The notes beneath the pieces were generated by a model. The model did no database searches, was not told the DNA's origin, and saw nothing but the letters and a program-made list of their open reading frames with translations. This document shows positions 5,976 through 8,587 of a stretch of DNA of 8,587 nucleotides, piece by piece. The translations under genes and the position numbers were made by a program. Position 1 is the first letter of the stretch. The number at the start of each line of letters is the position of its first letter. This DNA comes from a bacterium (GTDB lineage: Archaea; Thermoproteota; Nitrososphaeria; Nitrososphaerales; CADDZS01): the NCBI GenBank assembly GCA_027310845.1, contig DAIDAB010000081.1, positions 1-8,587 on the forward strand, written 5' to 3'.

Positions 5976-6428
5976 ATGCCTAATGAACATTCCAATGCTT
6001 CCGAGGTTGCTCCTGCCTTATTCGGCAGCAGTTCGCTTGCAAAAGCAATTCAATTTCTGAAGCTGCTTGCTTCCGACGACAAGAGTGTCTCGGAGTTTCT
6101 CGAAAGGAGCTTCCGTGGAGTCACTCCTGACGTAATCGAACGCTGGGTGAAAGACAAGGTCGAACTCTTGCCACCGACTGCAAGGAAACTCTATTTTGAG
6201 AACCCTGTGGTGGCGCCTTGGAGCAGGCGAGTCATAAGACGTCACTGGAACATAGTGGAGGACTATCTTGGGCGGCCGGAGACCACGATCTGGAAACTGG
6301 TTTCAAAGCCAGGCAACGCCGAAGTCTTGTCAAGAGACGAAGTGTTAGCGTACGTCAAGAAGCAACTCTGTGATACATATCTCTATTTCAAAACGTTTGC
6401 ATGGCATTCAGATGAAATTGCAGTTTGA
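5976..6428 (+). CDS. Unrecognised 150-residue protein downstream of the regulator
   Basis: No family recognised. The sequence looks like a soluble, mostly helical protein: helices are likely at about 20-33 (SLAKAIQFLKLLA), 36-47 (KSVSEFLERSFR), 51-64 (PDVIERWVKDKVEL), 85-98 (RVIRRHWNIVEDYL) and 119-140 (SRDEVLAYVKKQL and on). There is no signal peptide or membrane segment. It is rich in Trp/Arg/Lys around 82-92 (WSRRVIRRHW), which could be a binding surface. It begins at ATG 5976, 52 bp after the regulator, on the same strand, with no convincing promoter or Shine-Dalgarno sequence of its own. Co-transcription is therefore likely, despite the hairpin between them, and a linked function is inferred. 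Codon pattern and translation support a real gene. Confidence 0.6.
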   Translation: MPNEHSNASEVAPALFGSSSLAKAIQFLKLLASDDKSVSEFLERSFRGVTPDVIERWVKDKVELLPPTARKLYFENPVVAPWSRRVIRRHWNIVEDYLGRPETTIWKLVSKPGNAEVLSRDEVLAYVKKQLCDTYLYFKTFAWHSDEIAV

Positions 6429-6572
6429 AATGGGACTGGAGCCGTCTAGTATAACAAGGGAATCCACTCGAGTGTTTGTTACAGAGAATCCATATTCACC
6501 GACGCCTTTGGCAGTTATCGGCTTGGAAGTGGTCTAGATGTTGAAAAAGAAGTTCAGTCAAACCCCTGATCC

Positions 6573-6596
6573 GTGAAAAGGGATGAAATCCCTCAC
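6573..6596. repeat. Hairpin in the gene-free stretch
   Basis: GTGA (6573-6576) pairs with TCAC (6593-6596) and GGGAT (6580-6584) with ATCCC (6588-6592), with a 3-nt bulge on the left arm and a GAA loop: nine base pairs in all. Function unknown. Confidence 0.4.
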
Positions 6597-6708
6597 GCCT
6601 AATTATTTTCCCAAACAGTCTAATCAGAGGCCGACCAAACGTATCTCCTGCAACCAGGATCTAGGTGAACGCTCATGAGTTGCCGCAATGCGCATCATCG
6701 GTCAGAGG

Positions 6709-6732
6709 TCCTATGTATAACTATACTTAGGA
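6709..6732. repeat. Imperfect palindrome in the gene-free stretch
   Basis: TCCTA (6709-6713) pairs with TAGGA (6728-6732); after one T-T mismatch GTAT (6715-6718) pairs with ATAC (6723-6726), loop AACT. It could be a hairpin in RNA or a dyad for a dimeric DNA-binding protein. Confidence 0.4.
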
Positions 6733-6783
6733 GCTATATCATATTTCAGCTTGATTCACGATTACTATATGATTACGAGCCAC

Positions 6784-6814
6784 GTTAAGAGACGGATCAC
6801 AATCATCTCTTGAC
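6784..6814. repeat. Hairpin with a 9-bp stem in the gene-free stretch
   Basis: GTTAAGAGA (6784-6792) pairs with TCTCTTGAC (6806-6814), including one T-G wobble, around a 13-nt loop. Its right arm also shares GACCG with an alternative pairing to CGGTC at 6837-6841, so two mutually exclusive folds are possible. Confidence 0.4.
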
Positions 6815-6869
6815 CGAGCCATGGGGCCATCCAGCACGGTCTTTAGCAAAATTGCCCTCGATTCGATTC

Positions 6870-6882
6870 TCTCAATTTGAGA
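6870..6882. repeat. 13-bp palindrome
   Basis: TCTCAA, one T, TTGAGA: a perfect dyad with a single central base, suited to a DNA-level protein site rather than an RNA hairpin. No gene begins nearby, so a role as operator is uncertain. Confidence 0.3.
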
Positions 6883-7073
6883 TTACTAGACAGTGTTCCA
6901 GAAACGATGTCTTGGAGTGCTTTCTTTCATGCTGACGATCAAGACTGGCACAAATACTAAAGTGAGCTCTTGTTTCTGCTGAATTTCTTATTTGGAGTAA
7001 CAAGTTTGTCGTTTCTCAATGACTCCTGTTCCTCTTTCTCTCAAAGCAGACGGTTTCCCAGACCAGCATAAAT

Positions 7074-7082
7074 GATTAATAT
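7074..7082 (+). promoter_or_regulatory. TATA-like element for the tRNA gene
   Basis: The A/T run within AATGATTAATATCG lies about 40 bp before the tRNA 5' end. Normal spacing puts transcription start at about 7104, leaving a short 5' leader for RNase P to remove. The match is modest but it is the only good candidate. Confidence 0.35.
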
Positions 7083-7118
7083 CGTATTAAGAGTGCAACT
7101 CTCTCTACATCTGAAGTT

Positions 7119-7240
7119 GCCTCGGTAGCTCAGCCTGGTTAGAGCGAAGATCTGGTTTCCCTTTCGAGAACTTTTCGGGGATCTGGTTGCTCAATTGCCT
7201 TGTAAGCAATAGGTCGTGGGATCAAATCCCACCCGAGGCT
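7119..7240 (+). tRNA. tRNA-Thr(TGT), intron-containing
   Basis: Exons 7119-7147 and 7195-7240 join to a complete 75-nt tRNA. Acceptor GCCTCGG (7119-7125) pairs with CCGAGGC (7233-7239), discriminator T7240. D-stem GCTC (7128-7131) pairs with GAGC (7142-7145), with G18G19 at 7137-7138. Anticodon stem is A7147 plus TTGC 7195-7198 with GCAAT 7206-7210; the loop CTTGTAA gives anticodon TGT (7201-7203), reading ACA threonine codons. The variable loop is AGGTC; the T-stem is GTGGG/CCCAC. T8-A14 and G15-C48 tertiary pairs are possible. CCA is not encoded. Oddity: the T-loop begins with A (A7221, position 54) where T is nearly universal. A TATA-like ATTAATAT lies about 35-45 bp upstream. Confidence 0.92.
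7148..7194 (+). other. Non-canonical tRNA intron (47 nt) between positions 27 and 28
   Basis: A bulge-helix-bulge can be drawn. Exon GAGC (7142-7145) pairs with intron GCTC (7189-7192) as the 4-bp central helix. The 3-nt bulges are GAA (7146-7148) and AAT (7193-7195). An inner helix of about 12 pairs runs from 7149/7188 to 7160/7177 with one T-T mismatch and several wobbles. The outer helix is weak (two pairs). Cutting after the second base of each bulge removes 7148-7194 and regenerates a perfect anticodon stem. The intron's GCTC mimics the D-stem's own 5' strand, so precursor and mature folds compete. GATCTGGTT occurs twice inside (7149-7157, 7180-7188). Cleavage would need the archaeal splicing endonuclease form that accepts relaxed motifs. 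Confidence 0.82.
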
Positions 7241-7279
7241 CCCTCACGTCACTGGTAATAATCGCCTCAGATTCTATGG

Positions 7280-7318
7280 GCAATAGGTCGTTGTACAACA
7301 TTTGTTGTATTATCCTAT
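7280..7318. repeat. 12-nt tRNA-fragment copy and hairpin downstream of the tRNA
   Basis: GCAATAGGTCGT at 7280-7291 exactly repeats tRNA bases 7206-7217 (3' side of the anticodon stem, variable loop, first T-stem bases). It leads into a hairpin: ATAGG (7283-7287) with CCTAT (7314-7318), and inside it the near-palindrome TACAACA-TT-TGTTGTA (7294-7309). It may be an old partial tRNA duplication, an attachment-site scar, or a terminator/regulatory dyad. Confidence 0.45.
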
Positions 7319-7374
7319 GTGAAAGTTCCTTAGCTAGCGGTTCCGAGAAAGTGGAAAACTATCCATCTTCGTCG

Positions 7375-7383
7375 TATAAAAGG
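7375..7383 (+). promoter_or_regulatory. Strong TATA box
   Basis: TATAAAAGG is the best match to an archaeal TATA box in the window. It predicts transcription from about 7404, upstream of the short ORF at 7432 and of the tandem gene pair. It argues that a transcript starts here rather than at the tRNA. Confidence 0.5.
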
Positions 7384-7431
7384 CACTGAACAAAAAACGT
7401 AACCAAACAATATTTTTTTCTGCCAGATAAT

Positions 7432-7581
7432 ATGTCTGAAGGTTACCATTTGGTAGAGTTTTTGCATGGAATCCGAGGAGAAGCGTACTCTTGGCATCTA
7501 GAGGATGTCGGGTTCCGCTGGATGTGTGATATTATCCACATTCAACTGAGCAGGCATTTCAGTACTGCCAAAACGGCGTGA
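7432..7581 (+). CDS. Possible 49-residue small protein
   Basis: ATG 7432 to TGA 7579-7581. The translation begins MSEGYHLVEFLHGIRGEAYS and continues with HLEDVGFRWMCDIIHIQLSR; its composition (aromatic and charged residues mixed, few rare residues) resembles a small folded protein more than random sequence. It follows the strongest TATA box in the window by about 50 bp, so a short leader is expected; no Shine-Dalgarno match precedes it. No family recognised. The codons stay open for only 49 residues, so chance remains a real alternative. It would be first in the transcript leading to the tandem gene pair. Confidence 0.35.
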   Translation: MSEGYHLVEFLHGIRGEAYSWHLEDVGFRWMCDIIHIQLSRHFSTAKTA

Positions 7582-7593
7582 AGATTCTACTAG

Positions 7594-7719
7594 ATGGAGG
7601 GGCCTCTTATGGCTCAGTTTCGGCAGAACCTGGCATTCCAATCGATAAATTTCGAAACTAATCTGAAGATCCAATCTATTGCCCTGTGTAGAAATGAAAG
7701 CTGGAACGAAGTGAAATAG
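7594..7719 (+). CDS. Possible 41-residue ORF just before the 7722 gene
   Basis: ATG 7594 to TAG 7717-7719, only 2 bp before the TTG of the next gene, and in the same frame as the 49-residue ORF upstream. The peptide (MEGPLMAQFRQNLAFQSINF and onward to SWNEVK) has no recognised motif. Tight spacing suggests translational coupling, but the evidence is positional only. It may instead be untranslated leader, or together with the preceding ORF the remnant of one broken gene (the two are separated by stops in the same frame at 7579 and 7591). Confidence 0.2.
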   Translation: MEGPLMAQFRQNLAFQSINFETNLKIQSIALCRNESWNEVK

Positions 7720-7721
7720 AG

Positions 7722-8081
7722 TTGCTTGATGCTCAGGAACTTTCTCCTAGAGACGAACTCGACCAGATGGTTGACAAGAGAATCAGTGTCATAACTAGAC
7801 TCGCGCATGATCACAACGAATTCATTAAGGGATTGTTTACAAAGGTGGGAAAAAATCTTCATTACGATATTTCTGCGCTCGGGATTGCATCGGCTTATTC
7901 GAATTACTCCATGGTTAAACGCACGCTAAATCTTGAAGCCTTTGCGTTCCACATGAGAGATATCTGGCAAATATCAAACAGAGACCTTGTAAGTTGGATT
8001 AGTGATCTGGAAACCAGGTCTGACGAAGGCAGATTCTTTTTTTCTGTCTCTACGGTCCTTGTTAGGGGCTGGATGCAATAA
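7722..8081 (+). CDS. Unrecognised protein, member A of a tandem pair
   Basis: A 119-residue soluble protein with no family I recognise. Residues 1-51 align without gaps to the start of the next gene (26 identities by eye). The shared core is LD(x)3D(x)RI, TRLA(H/Y)DHNEFI, LF and H(x)DIS. After Ser51 the two diverge. This member's tail (SAYSNYSMVKRTLNLEAFAF onward) contains helices, several Trp residues and a hydrophobic FFFSVSTVLV near the end. TTG 7722 is chosen because it aligns codon for codon with the ATG of the neighbour (MLDAQE against MLADEE) and AGTGA precedes it at about 8 nt. The invariant Asp-His-Asn-Glu stretch (DHNEF, 30-34) could be a metal or binding site, which is inference. 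Confidence 0.65.
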   Translation: MLDAQELSPRDELDQMVDKRISVITRLAHDHNEFIKGLFTKVGKNLHYDISALGIASAYSNYSMVKRTLNLEAFAFHMRDIWQISNRDLVSWISDLETRSDEGRFFFSVSTVLVRGWMQ

Positions 8082-8116
8082 GCGGTTTGTCAAACCATGC
8101 GAAATGTCTTGATTTC

Positions 8117-8124
8117 TTTATATT
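8117..8124 (+). promoter_or_regulatory. TATA-like box for the 8152 gene
   Basis: TTTATATT lies about 30 bp before ATG 8152, predicting transcription from about 8145 and a very short leader. AGGTG at 8142-8146, about 5 nt before the ATG, matches a Shine-Dalgarno sequence and could act in longer read-through transcripts. The second tandem gene may thus be expressed separately from the first. Confidence 0.45.
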
Positions 8125-8151
8125 CCGAGACCTATTGATGCAGGTGTCCTT

Positions 8152-8587
8152 ATGCTTGCTGATGAAGAGATCCTGCAAAGGAAGGATCTTGATAGACTGA
8201 TTGACGAGAGAATCAGAGCCGCCACGAGATTAGCGTACGACCACAATGAGTTCATCCACAGGCTCTTTGAAAGTGCGGCAATCAATCCTCACACTGACAT
8301 CTCTGGGAAAGCAGACCTACTCAAGGCCTACAAGAAAGGGGTTAGGACATTTGGCAGAACGTTGATCCATTCTCTCCCGACCATCCCTCCAAACATATCT
8401 CGGGCCGAGAAAAAGAGGATCGCTGACAGTTATATCAGAATGATCTATGAATTCAATCCAGATCATGTTAGAGGGGGCGTTTGGCCAGTATTCAAATTCG
8501 CCCAGTTCCTTCAAGAATATGGATTTGATTCGAAGAAATTAGCAGTGAAGACCGTCGCATTTGGTGGTGAGCCAACCACCATTGAGA
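8152..8587 (+). CDS. Unrecognised protein, member B of the tandem pair (partial, runs off right edge)
   Basis: Open from ATG 8152 to the window end; 145 residues are visible with no stop. The first 51 residues match member A without gaps (RLAYDHNEFIHRLFE against RLAHDHNEFIKGLFT). The rest is different: a Lys/Arg-rich helix (KADLLKAYKKGVRTFGRTLI, 55-74), a proline-containing turn (SLPTIPPNIS), another basic helix (RAEKKRIADSYIRMIYEF, 81-98), then VWPVFKFAQFLQEYGF (107-122). No signal peptide, membrane segment or recognised domain is present. It has its own TATA-like box and Shine-Dalgarno match. Spacing from member A is 70 bp. Tandem duplication with replacement or rapid divergence of the C-terminal part is the simplest reading; function unknown. 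Confidence 0.75.
   Translation, partial: MLADEEILQRKDLDRLIDERIRAATRLAYDHNEFIHRLFESAAINPHTDISGKADLLKAYKKGVRTFGRTLIHSLPTIPPNISRAEKKRIADSYIRMIYEFNPDHVRGGVWPVFKFAQFLQEYGFDSKKLAVKTVAFGGEPTTIE

Larger units (their letters stand above)
6429..7118. other. Long stretch (about 690 bp) without a gene, with several dyads
   Basis: I find no supportable coding region on either strand. Dyads: GTGA-GGGAT/ATCCC-TCAC at 6573-6596; TCCTA-GTAT/ATAC-TAGGA at 6709-6732; GTTAAGAGA/TCTCTTGAC at 6784-6814 (9 bp, one G-U, 13-nt loop), overlapping a GACCG/CGGTC pairing at 6812-6841; and TCTCAA-T-TTGAGA at 6870-6882. I looked for SRP RNA, RNase P RNA, 5S rRNA and box C/D motifs and did not recognise any. It may hold an unrecognised RNA gene or decayed sequence. 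Confidence 0.5.

Noticed and set aside
6573..6600. CRISPR-repeat-like or box C/D-like hairpin
   Set aside because: Occurs once, with no second repeat or spacer pattern, and no proper C and D boxes nearby.
7614..7862. 82-codon reverse frame
   Set aside because: Overlaps the shared N-terminal module of the tandem gene pair, whose protein-level conservation with the neighbouring gene supports the forward strand.
8317..8514. 65-codon reverse frame
   Set aside because: Lies inside the partial gene at the right edge, whose forward frame is open throughout and begins with the conserved module.

Overview
The window looks like archaeal chromosome, most likely from the TACK/Nitrososphaerota (Thaumarchaeota) side; this is inference, because no rRNA is present. 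The signs are a tRNA-Thr interrupted by a bulge-helix-bulge intron at a non-canonical position, TATA-like boxes about 25-30 bp before several starts, frequent TTG/GTG starts with weak or no Shine-Dalgarno sequence, and a tandem winged-helix regulator of a kind common in that group. I see no transposase, integrase, CRISPR array or rRNA.

Layout: (1) 1-440 is non-coding as far as I can tell and carries two strong hairpins. (2) 490-3318 is a rightward metabolic cluster: a small nitroreductase-like flavoprotein, a one-domain cupin, a D-2-hydroxyacid dehydrogenase-like protein with Arg where the catalytic Glu is expected, and an isocitrate lyase/PEP mutase superfamily protein. A possible 27-residue ORF overlaps the last stop. 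The mix (flavin redox, metal-binding cupin, 2-hydroxy/2-oxo acid redox, C-C or C-P chemistry on a 2-oxo acid) suggests a small-organic-acid pathway; the substrate cannot be read from sequence. (3) 3450-3974 on the minus strand is a four-helix membrane protein convergent with this cluster. (4) 4142-4378 is a small zinc-finger-like protein followed by a hairpin.

(5) 4718-6428 holds a 401-residue duplicated winged-helix regulator with a C-terminal four-Cys cluster and, 52 bp downstream, an unrecognised 150-residue protein. A perfect inverted repeat just upstream of the regulator's TATA-like box could be its operator. (6) 6429-7118 is about 690 bp with no gene but several dyads. (7) 7119-7240 is the split-body tRNA-Thr(TGT). 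A 12-nt copy of its anticodon-stem/variable-loop segment lies 74 bp downstream inside a second hairpin. (8) 7432-8587 contains two possible short ORFs and two tandem genes of an unrecognised family. These share a gap-free 51-residue N-terminal module (26 identities by eye) but have different C-terminal parts; the second gene runs off the right edge.

The less ordinary content is the tRNA intron with its downstream echo, the tandem gene pair with one N-terminal module and diverged C-termini, the variant active sites of the metabolic cluster, and the regulator plus unknown partner.
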